Shown: positions 17,043-26,340, counted from the stretch's first letter. The stretch: 44,476 nucleotides of DNA from Pelagibacteraceae bacterium AG-422-C23 (GCA_003213695.1 QCMO01000004.1:1-44476); one strand, 5' to 3'. Program-made: numbers and translations. Notes: a model not told the origin generated them from the sequence alone.

Positions 17043-18197
17043 ATGTTAAGTAATAAAATTATATTTAAAAATTTTGGTTCAGATCAATCAAAAAAAAGAT
17101 ATTTTGTTTTATTTAAGAATCTTCTTAAAGAGGAAAATGAGATTTTAAATTCATTTAAAAACACCTATAAAAATTCTTACTCAAAAAAATTATTAAAAAA
17201 ATTAAAAAAATTTTCTGAAATTATAATTATAGGTATGGGGGGATCAATATTAGGATCTCGTTCAATTTATAGTTTTCTAAAAACAAAGATAAAAAAGAAA
17301 TTTTATTTTCAAGACAATTATAACTTAATTAAACAAACAAAAAAAAACATGTTGAATTTAATAATATCAAAATCAGGTAATACACTAGAGACAATATCTA
17401 ATGCAAATATTATGATTAGAAATAATAAGAATAATACTTTTATCACTGAAAACAAAGAAAGCTATTTAATGAATTTGGGCCAAAATCTTAAATCCCAAAT
17501 AATACATCACAATAATTTTATTGGAGGAAGATATTCCATTTTATCAGAGGTTGGTATGTTACCAGCTGAATTAATGGGATTGAATCCAAAAAAATTTCGA
17601 AGACTTAATTTTTTAGTTAAAAACAAAAAATTTGTAAATTCTCTAATACAAAATGTTTCGTGTACAATTAGCTTATTAAAAAGAAAAAAATTTAATTCAG
17701 TAATATTAAATTACGACGAAAATTCTTATGACTTATTTTTATGGTATCAACAATTAATAGCAGAAAGTTTAGGAAAAAAGAGTAAAGGAATCCTTCCAAT
17801 AGTTTCAACTATGCCAAAAGATAATCATAGTTTAATGCAACTTTACTTAGATGGGTTTAAAAATAACTTTTACACGTTTTTTTTCGTGAATGAAGATTCA
17901 ACTAAAAAAATTAAAAACAATAATTTGCTTAAGTCTCACTCTTATTTAAAAAATAAAAGTTTAAATGATATAAAATATGCTCAGTTTAGAGCTACAGAAA
18001 AAGTTTTTTTAAAAAAGAAAATTCCCTTTAGATCTTTTTTTATAAAAAAAAGGAATGAAGAAGTTTTAGGAGAATTGTTTACTTTTTTTGTTCTTGAAAC
18101 AATTCTTCTTGCTAAAGCACTTAAAGTGAATCCATATGACCAACCTGCTGTAGAATTAATTAAAGATGAAACAAAAAAATTTTTAAAAAAATATTAA
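17043..18197 (+). CDS. pgi: Glucose-6-phosphate isomerase, short form
   Basis: The product interconverts glucose-6-P and fructose-6-P. At 384 aa it is much shorter than classical Pgi (about 550 aa) but keeps the two SIS-fold domains and active-site elements: IIIGMGGSILGSR (about 60-72), the phosphate-binding ISKSGNTLET, GGRYSILSEVG, the catalytic Glu in WYQQLIAESLGKK, the His in MPKDNHSLMQLY, and the terminal Lys in DQPAVELIK. It follows the lipoprotein gene by 5 nt. Its TAA lies within TTAA, shared with the stop of rsmD. A sugar-phosphate isomerase specialised for another hexose is less likely given the intact motifs. Confidence 0.9.
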   Translation: MLSNKIIFKNFGSDQSKKRYFVLFKNLLKEENEILNSFKNTYKNSYSKKLLKKLKKFSEIIIIGMGGSILGSRSIYSFLKTKIKKKFYFQDNYNLIKQTKKNMLNLIISKSGNTLETISNANIMIRNNKNNTFITENKESYLMNLGQNLKSQIIHHNNFIGGRYSILSEVGMLPAELMGLNPKKFRRLNFLVKNKKFVNSLIQNVSCTISLLKRKKFNSVILNYDENSYDLFLWYQQLIAESLGKKSKGILPIVSTMPKDNHSLMQLYLDGFKNNFYTFFFVNEDSTKKIKNNNLLKSHSYLKNKSLNDIKYAQFRATEKVFLKKKIPFRSFFIKKRNEEVLGELFTFFVLETILLAKALKVNPYDQPAVELIKDETKKFLKKY

Positions 18198-18751
18198 TTA
18201 CCAATGATTATTTTTGAAATTCCGTAATTTCTTTCATCTAAAATATTTAAATTCAGTGAAATATCAACATCATCTTTTTTGTGTCTATGGATAATTATAA
18301 CCCCATCTTTTGATAGAACATTATTTTTTTTTATGCTTTCAATTATTAAATTTATTTTCCCTTCCTTATATGGTGGATCTAAAAAAATAATATCAAATTT
18401 TTCATTTAATTTTTTCGATTTTAAAAAATTAAAACAATCTTCCTCATAAATTTTGAAACTTTCAGTATTTTTTAAAATTAATGTATTTTTTTTTAGAACA
18501 CTTAGTGCTTCCACATAATTTTCTATAAAAACAACCTTATTTGCATTTCTTGAAATACATTCAAGACCAAAGGATCCTGAACCAGAAAATAAATCCAAAA
18601 CATTTGAATCATCAATTTTACAATTAAATTTTTTGGAGTGTTGAATTAAATTAAAGACTGACTCTTTCACTAAATCTCTTAATGGTCTTGTTTTTTTATC
18701 TTTTGGTAAAGAAATTTTTTTTCCTTTAAACTTCCCACTAATTATTCTCAT
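18194..18751 (-). CDS. rsmD: 16S rRNA (guanine-966-N2)-methyltransferase RsmD
   Basis: The 185-aa enzyme methylates G966 of 16S rRNA using SAM. It has the RsmD N-terminus MRIISGKFKGKKI with RPLRDLVKESVFNLI, the SAM motif NVLDLFSGSGSFGLE (about 48-62), and the catalytic DPPYKEG (125-131). Length is typical. It overlaps the end of purD by 4 nt (ATGA), so the two are cotranscribed, and it overlaps the end of pgi by 4 nt on the other strand. Confidence 0.94.
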   Translation of the reverse strand: MRIISGKFKGKKISLPKDKKTRPLRDLVKESVFNLIQHSKKFNCKIDDSNVLDLFSGSGSFGLECISRNANKVVFIENYVEALSVLKKNTLILKNTESFKIYEEDCFNFLKSKKLNEKFDIIFLDPPYKEGKINLIIESIKKNNVLSKDGVIIIHRHKKDDVDISLNLNILDERNYGISKIIIGN

Positions 18752-20013
18752 TTGTCTATAATTTTAAAACCAATATCTTTTCTAAAAAAACCATTGGGCC
18801 AATTTACTTTATTTATTAAATCAATTGCTCTATTTCTACTCTCATTAAATTCTTTTGATACGATAACAAAATTTAAAACTCTACCACCATTTGAAAAAAT
18901 CTTTGATTTATTTTTTTTTGTTCCAGCATGGAAAATATACTCATTTTTTTTTAGGGAAATTGAACTTATATTTTTTATCTCAATATTGTTTAAAAATTTT
19001 TCAGGATATCCCTTTGAGCATAAAACTATACATAGGCTTTTTTTATTATTCCATTCAATATTAATATTTTTCAAAACTTTATTTACACAAGCAATTATTA
19101 TTTTTAAAAAATCTGTTTTTAACTTTGGTAATATAGTTTGACATTCAGGGTCGCCCATTCTTACATTATACTCAATCAAAAATGGTTCACCATTTGTTAT
19201 CATTAGTCCTGCATAAAGAAATCCAACAAATTTTGTATTTTGCTCCTTCAATCCTTTAAGTGTTGGTTTTATGATTTTTTCTAAAATTTTTTTGTTTAAT
19301 TGATCACTTTCTAATCCGGAGGGAGAATATGCTCCCATACCCCCAGTATTTTTCCCTTTATCACCTTCAAAGACTCTTTTATGATCTTGTGCAGTACCAA
19401 AAGTTTTTATAGTTTCACCATCTGATATAATGAAAAAACTCATCTCTTCACCTTTTAGAAATTCTTCAATCAAAACTTGATTAGCAAGACCAAATTTTCC
19501 ATCAAAAATTTCTTTTATTGCTTGATGAGATTGATCTTTATTTTCACAAATATAAACTCCTTTACCACCAGCTAAACCATCAGCTTTTATTACTACCGGA
19601 TAATTAGAATTATCTAAATATTTTTTTGCATTATCGAAAGTGTCAAAAAAACCAAATTTAGCTGTTGGAATTTTATATTTTTCACATAATTTTTTTGTAA
19701 AAATTTTAGACCCTTCAAGTTGTGAAGCTTTTTTGTTTGGGCCAAATACTTTGATATTAAACTTTTCTAAGTAGTCAACAATGCCATCAACAAGAGGTTT
19801 TTCTGGTCCGACTATAACTAAATCAATATTATTTTCAAAAACAAAGTCTTTGATCTTTTTAAAATCATTTAAATCAATACTAATGTTAAAAGAAATGAGA
19901 TCAGTTCCTGCATTTCCTGGAATACAAAAAATTTTATCTATTTTCTTTGATATTTTTAAAGCTTCACAAATAGCGTGCTCTCTTCCACCACTTCCTATTA
20001 CAGCAACTTTCAT
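18748..20013 (-). CDS. purD: Phosphoribosylamine-glycine ligase (GAR synthetase)
   Basis: The 421-aa ATP-grasp enzyme joins glycine to 5-phosphoribosylamine in purine synthesis. Recognisable parts are the N-terminal VIGSGGREHAICEAL (4-18), VIVGPEKPLVDGI, the ATP-grasp KADGLAGGKGVYIC, DHKRVFEGDKGKNTGGMGAYSP, and YNVRMGDPECQ with metal ligands. Full-length for the family. Translation is coupled to rsmD downstream. The DUF2093 gene begins on the opposite strand only 6 nt (or 21 nt) from the purD ATG, so promoters for the two must overlap coding sequence. Confidence 0.97.
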   Translation of the reverse strand: MKVAVIGSGGREHAICEALKISKKIDKIFCIPGNAGTDLISFNISIDLNDFKKIKDFVFENNIDLVIVGPEKPLVDGIVDYLEKFNIKVFGPNKKASQLEGSKIFTKKLCEKYKIPTAKFGFFDTFDNAKKYLDNSNYPVVIKADGLAGGKGVYICENKDQSHQAIKEIFDGKFGLANQVLIEEFLKGEEMSFFIISDGETIKTFGTAQDHKRVFEGDKGKNTGGMGAYSPSGLESDQLNKKILEKIIKPTLKGLKEQNTKFVGFLYAGLMITNGEPFLIEYNVRMGDPECQTILPKLKTDFLKIIIACVNKVLKNINIEWNNKKSLCIVLCSKGYPEKFLNNIEIKNISSISLKKNEYIFHAGTKKNKSKIFSNGGRVLNFVIVSKEFNESRNRAIDLINKVNWPNGFFRKDIGFKIIDK

Positions 20014-20019
20014 ATAATA

Positions 20020-20235
20020 ATGTATAAACTAAAAATGTTTAAAAAATTAGCAAAAATAAAATATTTACCTAACAATTATCAAGTTATCCAAGATGGAGAT
20101 TACGTAATTTGTGCTATATCAGGTAAAAAAATTTCTTTGGATAAATTAACTTATTGGAATGTTGAACTTCAAGAAGCTTACTTTTCTTATGTAGAGGCAT
20201 CAATTAAACGAGATAAATTAAATAAAAAAAAATAA
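20020..20235 (+). CDS. DUF2093 family protein
   Basis: A 71-aa protein (or 66 aa from the ATG at 20035). The core AKIKYLPNNYQVIQDGDYVICAISG, followed by KISLDKLTYWNVELQEAY, matches DUF2093, a short alphaproteobacterial family with the pattern YLxxxxxVxxxGxxVxCAVTGxxIxLxxLxYWxVxxQEAY. The single Cys, Gly and Trp of that pattern are conserved. Function is unknown. The frame is open further upstream, but earlier starts would overlap purD and precede the conserved region, so I chose the first ATG outside purD. Confidence 0.83.
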   Translation: MYKLKMFKKLAKIKYLPNNYQVIQDGDYVICAISGKKISLDKLTYWNVELQEAYFSYVEASIKRDKLNKKK

Positions 20236-20236
20236 T

Positions 20237-21097
20237 TTATTTCCAACGATCATGAGACCAAATCCATTGATCTGGGTTTTTCATTATCATTTTTTCTAAA
20301 TTTTTATTTAATTCAAGTGATATTTCTTGAACAGATGCATCTTTATTGAATTGTAATGGATTTTTGAAAGATAATTTAAAATTATGATTTTTATGTCTCT
20401 GAATATATACGGGCACTATCCTACATTTATATTTCTTAACTAATTGAGCTGGAATAGTGGTGGTTCTTGCTGGGCGCCCGAAAAATTCAACACCTTTGCC
20501 CTCACTTACCCTTTGATCAATCATTAGTGCAACTGAAAAGTTTTTTTTAAAAAGATTAACTAATTCTCTAGTCCCGCTTTTACCTTTTTTAATTTGATAT
20601 TTACAAATATAATTTCTTCTTAATTTTTCCATAATTACATTTAAGAATGGATTATTTAAAGGTCTATAGATTGTACATAAATTTATTCCAGCTCTTTCTA
20701 TTTCCATAGCCATTAGTTCAAAGTTATTAAAATGTCCTGAAACAAAAACAACTTGTTCATTATTTTTTTTAATTTCATTTAAATAATCTAAGCCCTCAAT
20801 TTCTATTAAATTTCTAGCGGAACCTTTTCTAAATTGCTTTAAATAAATATATTCTGATAATATTCGTCCATAATTGCCCCACATATTATCTATAATCTTT
20901 TTTATATTATCGTCTGAATTAGTGATATTTGATTTTTTTAAATTATTATAAATTTTAGAATTGGATCTAAATAATGGACCAAATTTTTTTCCAATTATTT
21001 CACCTAAATTTGATGCATTTTTTAAACCAATTAATTTGAAAATAAAAAAAAAAATTATTATGAATAGAAATTCAATAAAATATTTTAGTAATTTCAT
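20237..21097 (-). CDS. lpxL: Lipid A biosynthesis lauroyl-type acyltransferase (LpxL/HtrB family)
   Basis: The 286-aa inner-membrane enzyme should add a secondary acyl chain to Kdo2-lipid IVA. It has an N-terminal membrane anchor (about 8-23), the acyltransferase motif VSGHFNNFE with H122 and E127 (HX4D/E), RPLNNPFLN, MIDQRVSEGKGVEFFGRPA, and the C-terminal WIWSHDRWK. Length matches LpxL (about 300 aa). It is the last gene of ubiA-msbA-waaA-lpxK-lpxL and overlaps lpxK by 4 nt. LpxL versus LpxM specificity cannot be told from sequence; it is the only such gene in the window. Confidence 0.88.
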   Translation of the reverse strand: MKLLKYFIEFLFIIIFFFIFKLIGLKNASNLGEIIGKKFGPLFRSNSKIYNNLKKSNITNSDDNIKKIIDNMWGNYGRILSEYIYLKQFRKGSARNLIEIEGLDYLNEIKKNNEQVVFVSGHFNNFELMAMEIERAGINLCTIYRPLNNPFLNVIMEKLRRNYICKYQIKKGKSGTRELVNLFKKNFSVALMIDQRVSEGKGVEFFGRPARTTTIPAQLVKKYKCRIVPVYIQRHKNHNFKLSFKNPLQFNKDASVQEISLELNKNLEKMIMKNPDQWIWSHDRWK

Positions 21098-22035
21098 AAA
21101 TTTTCCTTAATCAATTCTTTTAGTTTATCAATATTTTCAATTTCTAGTTCAACTTCAACATAATCACAATTTTCTTTTTGTTTATCATTCATTCTTAAAT
21201 AATCTTTATAGGTTGTGACAATTTTTGATGAGTCATCTCCTATGATTTTATCAAAATCTCTTTGAGAATAGCTATAATGGTCAGGAAAGGAAAATGATTT
21301 CTTTAAATTTAATTTATTTTCTCTTAGTAAATTAAAAAAATTTATTGGATTGCCGATACCTGCAAAAGCTATGATTTCTTTATTTTTAAACTTTTCAATA
21401 TTTTTGATCTTGTATTTCGAGTAAAAAAAATAAATTTTTTTATCTTTAAAATTTTTATTTATTTTTTCCTCAAATGCTTGAGTCTGTTCTGTCTTATTTC
21501 CATTTATAACGATACAGTTAGCCCTTAAAATTGCACTTAAAGGTTCTCTAAGGGGACCAGATGGTATTATGAGGCCATTTCCTACTAACTGATTTGAATT
21601 AAAACATAAAATTGAAAAATTTGGCTTAACTGAAAAATCTTGAAAACCATCATCTAATATTACAACGTCATTACCATTTGAAATTGATTGGTTGATAGCT
21701 AGTAATCTATTTTTGGAGTCGAAAGTATCACCTATGTGACGCAACATTGTAATTTCATCAGACAAATAATCATAATGCTTCTTAATAAAAGCAGGTTTTT
21801 TTCCTGAAGATTTCAAAAACTTAAATATTTCTGCCGCAAGAGGTGTTTTTCCAGTTCCTCCTAGATAGATATTGCCCACACATATAATTGGACAAACTTT
21901 TTGATGTTTTTTAAAAATTGATGGAATTCTACTTGTCCATAAAATTAATAAATAAATAATTGAAAAGGGAAATAACAAAATTGACCAAAAGGATTTTTTT
22001 TGATTATCCCAAAACTTTGGTTTTTTAAATCTCAT
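21094..22035 (-). CDS. lpxK: Tetraacyldisaccharide 4'-kinase LpxK
   Basis: The 313-aa membrane-associated kinase phosphorylates the 4' position of the lipid A disaccharide. It shows a hydrophobic anchor (about 14-34), the Walker A-like GNIYLGGTGKTPLAAE (about 53-68), VVILDDGFQDFSV (family DDGFQ motif), IPSGPLREPL, and FAGIGNPINFF with FPDHYSYSQRDF near the C-terminus. These are diagnostic for LpxK. It starts 1 nt after the waaA stop and overlaps lpxL by 4 nt. Confidence 0.95.
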   Translation of the reverse strand: MRFKKPKFWDNQKKSFWSILLFPFSIIYLLILWTSRIPSIFKKHQKVCPIICVGNIYLGGTGKTPLAAEIFKFLKSSGKKPAFIKKHYDYLSDEITMLRHIGDTFDSKNRLLAINQSISNGNDVVILDDGFQDFSVKPNFSILCFNSNQLVGNGLIIPSGPLREPLSAILRANCIVINGNKTEQTQAFEEKINKNFKDKKIYFFYSKYKIKNIEKFKNKEIIAFAGIGNPINFFNLLRENKLNLKKSFSFPDHYSYSQRDFDKIIGDDSSKIVTTYKDYLRMNDKQKENCDYVEVELEIENIDKLKELIKENL

Positions 22036-22036
22036 G

Positions 22037-23278
22037 TTATAATACTAGTTTAATTTCTTTATAAGTAGAGTCTAAAATTTTTTGACCAATTAAACTTAAT
22101 TTTTTTTGAATTTTTTTAGAATTTGATTTTTTTTTTAATAAAATATCTAATGAATTCACCATTTGATTTTCATTCAAAATTTTTTTTGATAAACTATTTT
22201 TTTTAAGAAAATCATAAATTTCTGAAAAATTTGATACATTTGGTCCATGCAAAATATTGCAACCATATCGTGTCGCCTCTAATGGATTTTGACCCCCATG
22301 ATTTATAAGTGAGCCCCCAAGGAAAACATTTTTACATATATTGTAAAAATTCTTTGTTTTACCATATGCATCAACAATATATATATCTGTATCTTTATTG
22401 ATTTTTTTATCAGAACGGAAAGTTTCAATTTTAAGATTGAGTTTTTCTAATTCTTTTTTAATCATATTTACCCTATCTATGTGGCGTGGAATTATTATAG
22501 TTAATAAATTTTTGTATTTTTTTTTCAACTTTTTATGAACAAAAGCACAAAATCTTTCCTCAGAATGGTGTGTACTTGAAGCACACCATATTTTTTTAGA
22601 ATTTAAAAATTTTTTAAGATTATAATTTAAATTTACTTGTTCTTTTTCTGATTGGGCAAATTTGAGATTTCCTATAAATCTAACATTATTTGCACCTAAT
22701 TTTTTTAAGAATATTATTGACTCTTTATTAGAAGAATAGCATTGATAAAAAATACTAAAAATTTTTTTTGAAAAACTTGAGAATATTTTCCACCTTTTAA
22801 AGCTTTTTTTTGTAATTCTTCCATTTAATAGAATAATTGGAATACTTTTTCTTTTTAAATTTAAAAACATATTTGGCCAAACTTCTGAATCAATAAAAAA
22901 AACAGAGGATGGTTTCCAATATCTCAAAAATTTTTTGGAATGAAAATTTGTATCTATTGGAAAAAATTGATGCACAACTTTTTTAAATTTCATTTTTTGC
23001 AATATTTTTGATGAACTCAATGTATTAGAAGTAATTAAAACTTTTTTAATTGATCTGTTTTTTTCTAATTTTTCTACAATTGGAATTATACTTTGTAGTT
23101 CTCCTACACTTGCTCCATGAAACCAAATAAGTTTTCCAGGTATTCTTTTTTGACTGAAAAAACAAAACTTTTCTTTAAATCTTATTGGGTCTTCTTTTTT
23201 TTTTAACAATCTTATAATAATAATTAAAGGTGAGATTAATAAAATTAAATTTATTATTATTCTATATAGAATAATCAT
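22037..23278 (-). CDS. waaA: 3-deoxy-D-manno-octulosonic acid (Kdo) transferase
   Basis: The 413-aa GT-B fold glycosyltransferase adds Kdo to lipid IVA. It has an N-terminal membrane anchor (about 5-24), the acceptor-site WFHGASVGELQS (family HGASxGE), FIDSEVWPNMFLNL (family xxETExWPN), IPRHIDRV, and the C-terminal GGSLINHGGQNPLEATRYG with the donor-binding NPLEA. It is very Lys-rich, with poly-A/T codon runs. Position between msbA and lpxK agrees with the role. Whether it adds one or two Kdo units is not evident. Confidence 0.94.
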   Translation of the reverse strand: MIILYRIIINLILLISPLIIIIRLLKKKEDPIRFKEKFCFFSQKRIPGKLIWFHGASVGELQSIIPIVEKLEKNRSIKKVLITSNTLSSSKILQKMKFKKVVHQFFPIDTNFHSKKFLRYWKPSSVFFIDSEVWPNMFLNLKRKSIPIILLNGRITKKSFKRWKIFSSFSKKIFSIFYQCYSSNKESIIFLKKLGANNVRFIGNLKFAQSEKEQVNLNYNLKKFLNSKKIWCASSTHHSEERFCAFVHKKLKKKYKNLLTIIIPRHIDRVNMIKKELEKLNLKIETFRSDKKINKDTDIYIVDAYGKTKNFYNICKNVFLGGSLINHGGQNPLEATRYGCNILHGPNVSNFSEIYDFLKKNSLSKKILNENQMVNSLDILLKKKSNSKKIQKKLSLIGQKILDSTYKEIKLVL

Positions 23279-23280
23279 TA

Positions 23281-25017
23281 TTAATTTTTAATCTGTTTTT
23301 CATAAAAGTTTTTATAAACTGATGACGATTTCAGCAGTTCATCATGATTACCTTCTCCTATTACTTCACCCTTATTTATCACGTATATTTTGTCTGAATT
23401 AAGTATTGTAGAAAGTCTATGTGCAATAACAATAGTCGTTCTGCCCTTAGTTAAAAAGTTTATAGCTTTTTGTATTTTACTCTCAGTTTCCGCGTCTAAA
23501 GATGATGTTGCCTCATCTAAAAGAATTATAGGAGTTTTTTTTAATATTGCTCTTGCTATTGATAACCTTTGTTTTTCTCCTCCTGAGAGTCTAACACCAT
23601 TTTCACCAATCAAGGTATCATATTTGTTTGGTAATTTTTCAATAAATTCATCTGCGAATGAATTTTTGGCAGCCTCGTAAACTTCATCATCAGTAGCGTT
23701 TGAATTGGCATACAAAATATTATTTTTAATACTGTCATCAAATAAAGTTGTATCCTGACTAACTAAAGAAATATTTTTTCTTAGTGAAAATAGTGATGAG
23801 TCATAAATTGATTGATCATCAATTTTTATATCACCAGATTTACAATCAAAAAATCTTGGAATTAAATTTAAAATAGTTGATTTTCCTGCACCACTGTGAC
23901 CAACCAAAGCAGTCATTTGTCCACCATGAATTTTTAAGTTAATAGAATTTAAAATTTGATCATTTTCATCTAGATATTTAAATTTCACGTTTTCAAAAGT
24001 GATTGACCCTTTGCTTATTAATATTTCTTTTGCATCTTTTTTTTCTTTAATATCATGAACTCTATCAATAATAGGCAAAACCCTTCTAGCACCTGCTAAT
24101 CCTTGTTGCATGGTTATATTTAAGGTCGCAAGGGATCTCACAGGCTGATAAGCAAGCATCATTGCAGCAAGGAAAGAAAAGAAGTTATTAACTTCAAGCT
24201 CATCTTTTATGGCCAGCTTAGCAGCAATAAAAATTAATACAGCAATCATTATACCCGTTAAAGCTTCCATAATAGGCGAAGCCCTTACATAAATTATTGT
24301 AATTTTTTTATTTATTTCTTTTAATTTATTTATAACTTTATCTGCTCTTTGTTTCTCATATTTTTCTTTTTGAAAAATTTTCATTAGTCTGTGATTTTTA
24401 AAAATTTCAATTAAATAAGAGGTTAAAACAGCAGCTTCTTTCATTTGTTGAGTAGTTGCTTTACCAATCCTTTTTCCAAGAGATTTTGCTGCGAAGCTTG
24501 CAAGGGGAATCATAATAATTGCTATTAAAGACAATCTCCAATTTTGATAAAACATTACAGACAATAAACCAATTAAAGTTAAACTATCTTTAACTAAATT
24601 TAATGTAACAGTACTTATTAAAGCAATGATCATATTTACATCATTACTTAAGTTTGTAATAAAATTCCCAGAATGTTTATTATCTATCAGTTGAGTATCT
24701 GCATGGACTAAAGATGAAAACATATCAGTTTGAACATCTTTTCTTACATCTTCAGAAACAGCAATCATTATAATTTTTGCAAGATATAAAGAGATACCTT
24801 TTACAGCAAAAGCCAAAACAATACATGCTGGAATAATAAGCATGAGAGAAGTAGTTTTTTTTATGAATAGCTCGTTAATGGCTGGATCTAATAAATATGC
24901 AATAGAGGATGTGCTAGCAGCAAGAAGAAGAGCAAAAAAAACTGAAATTAAAATTCTCTTCAAATATTTTTTTGTGTAATCTCTGTAAAGTCTTTTTAAA
25001 GTTTCAAGATCACTCAT
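23281..25017 (-). CDS. msbA: Lipid A export ABC transporter, ATP-binding/permease (MsbA-like)
   Basis: The 578-aa half-transporter probably flips lipid A-core across the inner membrane. An N-terminal exporter domain with six helices (about 18-310) is fused to an ATPase domain with Walker A GHSGAGKST (near 370), Q-loop SLVSQDTTLF, signature LSGGEKQRLSIARAI, Walker B ILLDEATSSLDAE and switch IVIAHRLST. Such exporters include MsbA, lipid-linked and drug exporters; the MsbA assignment rests on its place between ubiA and waaA-lpxK-lpxL. It starts 3 nt after ubiA and ends 2 nt before waaA. Confidence 0.9.
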   Translation of the reverse strand: MSDLETLKRLYRDYTKKYLKRILISVFFALLLAASTSSIAYLLDPAINELFIKKTTSLMLIIPACIVLAFAVKGISLYLAKIIMIAVSEDVRKDVQTDMFSSLVHADTQLIDNKHSGNFITNLSNDVNMIIALISTVTLNLVKDSLTLIGLLSVMFYQNWRLSLIAIIMIPLASFAAKSLGKRIGKATTQQMKEAAVLTSYLIEIFKNHRLMKIFQKEKYEKQRADKVINKLKEINKKITIIYVRASPIMEALTGIMIAVLIFIAAKLAIKDELEVNNFFSFLAAMMLAYQPVRSLATLNITMQQGLAGARRVLPIIDRVHDIKEKKDAKEILISKGSITFENVKFKYLDENDQILNSINLKIHGGQMTALVGHSGAGKSTILNLIPRFFDCKSGDIKIDDQSIYDSSLFSLRKNISLVSQDTTLFDDSIKNNILYANSNATDDEVYEAAKNSFADEFIEKLPNKYDTLIGENGVRLSGGEKQRLSIARAILKKTPIILLDEATSSLDAETESKIQKAINFLTKGRTTIVIAHRLSTILNSDKIYVINKGEVIGEGNHDELLKSSSVYKNFYEKQIKN

Positions 25018-25020
25018 TAT

Positions 25021-25884
25021 TTAAAGCTTTCCTATTATTAAACTAGTAAAAATTAAAAAACCTAAATAATTATTTGATTTAAATGTATGAAGACAATTTT
25101 TAGTATTCTTTAAATTTAGTTTTTTGAGTTGCACAAAAAATAGCTTTATAAAGATTAAAATCAAGATCATATAATAAAAATAATTAAATTTAATTAAATA
25201 ACCAATTACAATTAAAGATATAAAGAATAAGGAGTAAGACATATATAAAAATGTGTATGGAGTTTTTTTAAATTTTATTGAAGTTGATTTTAAGCCTATA
25301 ATTTCATCATCTTTTATATCTTGAAACCCGTATATTGTGTCGTAACCAAGTGTCCAAAATATGGCCCCCAAATAAAAAATAATTGGAATTATATCTATTT
25401 GGTTAGTTGTTGAAGTCCATCCTAAAATTAGTCCATAATTAAAAGTAACACCTAAAAAAAGTTGTGGCCAATAAGTATATCTTTTCATTAAAGGATATGT
25501 AAAAGCAAGAGGCATTGATGCGAGTGCCAGATAAATTGTAAAATTATTAAAATTTATTAGAACAAAAAAAGCTATTAAACATAAAATAACAGCATAAAAC
25601 AAACCAAGTTGTACAGAAATTTTTCCAGAGGCTATAGGTCTATTTTTTGTTCTAAAAACTTTTTTGTCAAATTTCCTATCAGCAATATCATTAATTATAC
25701 ACCCAGCTGATCTCATTAAAACTGCACCTAAAAAAAACAGCAGAAGATAAAAAAAATATATATGTTTTTTTTCTGAGAAATCGAATCCTATTGTAAGCCC
25801 CCAAGCACATGGCCAAAAAAGCAACATATACCCAATCGGTCTTTTTAATCTTGTAAGTTCAATAAATAAGTTTAATTGGTTCAT
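25021..25884 (-). CDS. ubiA: 4-hydroxybenzoate polyprenyltransferase
   Basis: The 287-aa integral membrane prenyltransferase attaches the polyprenyl tail to 4-hydroxybenzoate in ubiquinone synthesis. About eight hydrophobic segments are visible. The first aspartate motif is GCIINDIADRKFD (61-73, NDxxDxxxD) and the second YDTIYGFQDIKDDEIIG (DxxxD), with RPIASGKIS between. The N-terminal RLKRPIGYMLLFWPCAWGL is typical of UbiA. It is the first gene of the lipid A operon, an uncommon partnership. Confidence 0.95.
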   Translation of the reverse strand: MNQLNLFIELTRLKRPIGYMLLFWPCAWGLTIGFDFSEKKHIYFFYLLLFFLGAVLMRSAGCIINDIADRKFDKKVFRTKNRPIASGKISVQLGLFYAVILCLIAFFVLINFNNFTIYLALASMPLAFTYPLMKRYTYWPQLFLGVTFNYGLILGWTSTTNQIDIIPIIFYLGAIFWTLGYDTIYGFQDIKDDEIIGLKSTSIKFKKTPYTFLYMSYSLFFISLIVIGYLIKFNYFYYMILILIFIKLFFVQLKKLNLKNTKNCLHTFKSNNYLGFLIFTSLIIGKL

Positions 25885-25935
25885 AAATTTTACTTGTAAA
25901 TAACAAAGGCAAGATTGATAATCAAACTGATTCGC

Positions 25936-26340
25936 ATGAATATTGACTACACTGTTACCGCATTAATGTTTCCAGCAATACCTCTGTTAATGAGTGTATA
26001 TAGCAATAGATTTCATTCATTAAGTATTTTGATCAGACAGTTACATGACGAGCATGTGTACGAAAAACATATTCCACCTGAATGGAAAAAACAATTCATT
26101 AATTTAAGTGGGAGGATTACACTTCTTAGATGGACAATTTTGTTTGCTGCTTTTGGATTTTTATTTAATATGTTGACAGTATTTGCTTTGTATTTAGATG
26201 AGGTTTTATTGGCTCGAGTTATTTTTGGCTCGTGTTGTTTATCAATGATTATATCAATCATTTTCTTTATACGAGAGATTCATATTTCAACAAATGCTCT
26301 AAAACTTCATATGTCTGATATGGATGTGGATGTGAATTAA
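25936..26340 (+). CDS. DUF2721 family membrane protein
   Basis: A 134-aa protein starting at the ATG at 25936, where the homologous region begins; an upstream in-frame TTG at 25915 would add 7 residues. It has an N-terminal hydrophobic segment (about 5-22), the conserved polar RFHSLSILIRQL and an aromatic/charged linker, then two membrane helices (about 66-88 and 92-112), matching DUF2721. Function is unknown. It is monocistronic, diverges from ubiA, and converges on the oxidoreductase gene with stop codons sharing TTAA at 26337-26340. Confidence 0.82.
   Translation: MNIDYTVTALMFPAIPLLMSVYSNRFHSLSILIRQLHDEHVYEKHIPPEWKKQFINLSGRITLLRWTILFAAFGFLFNMLTVFALYLDEVLLARVIFGSCCLSMIISIIFFIREIHISTNALKLHMSDMDVDVN

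Noticed and set aside
18752..19141. Plus-strand 129-codon open frame opposite purD
   Set aside because: Antisense to conserved purD sequence; Phe/Leu/Ile-rich composition is what the complement of Lys/Glu-rich codons gives.
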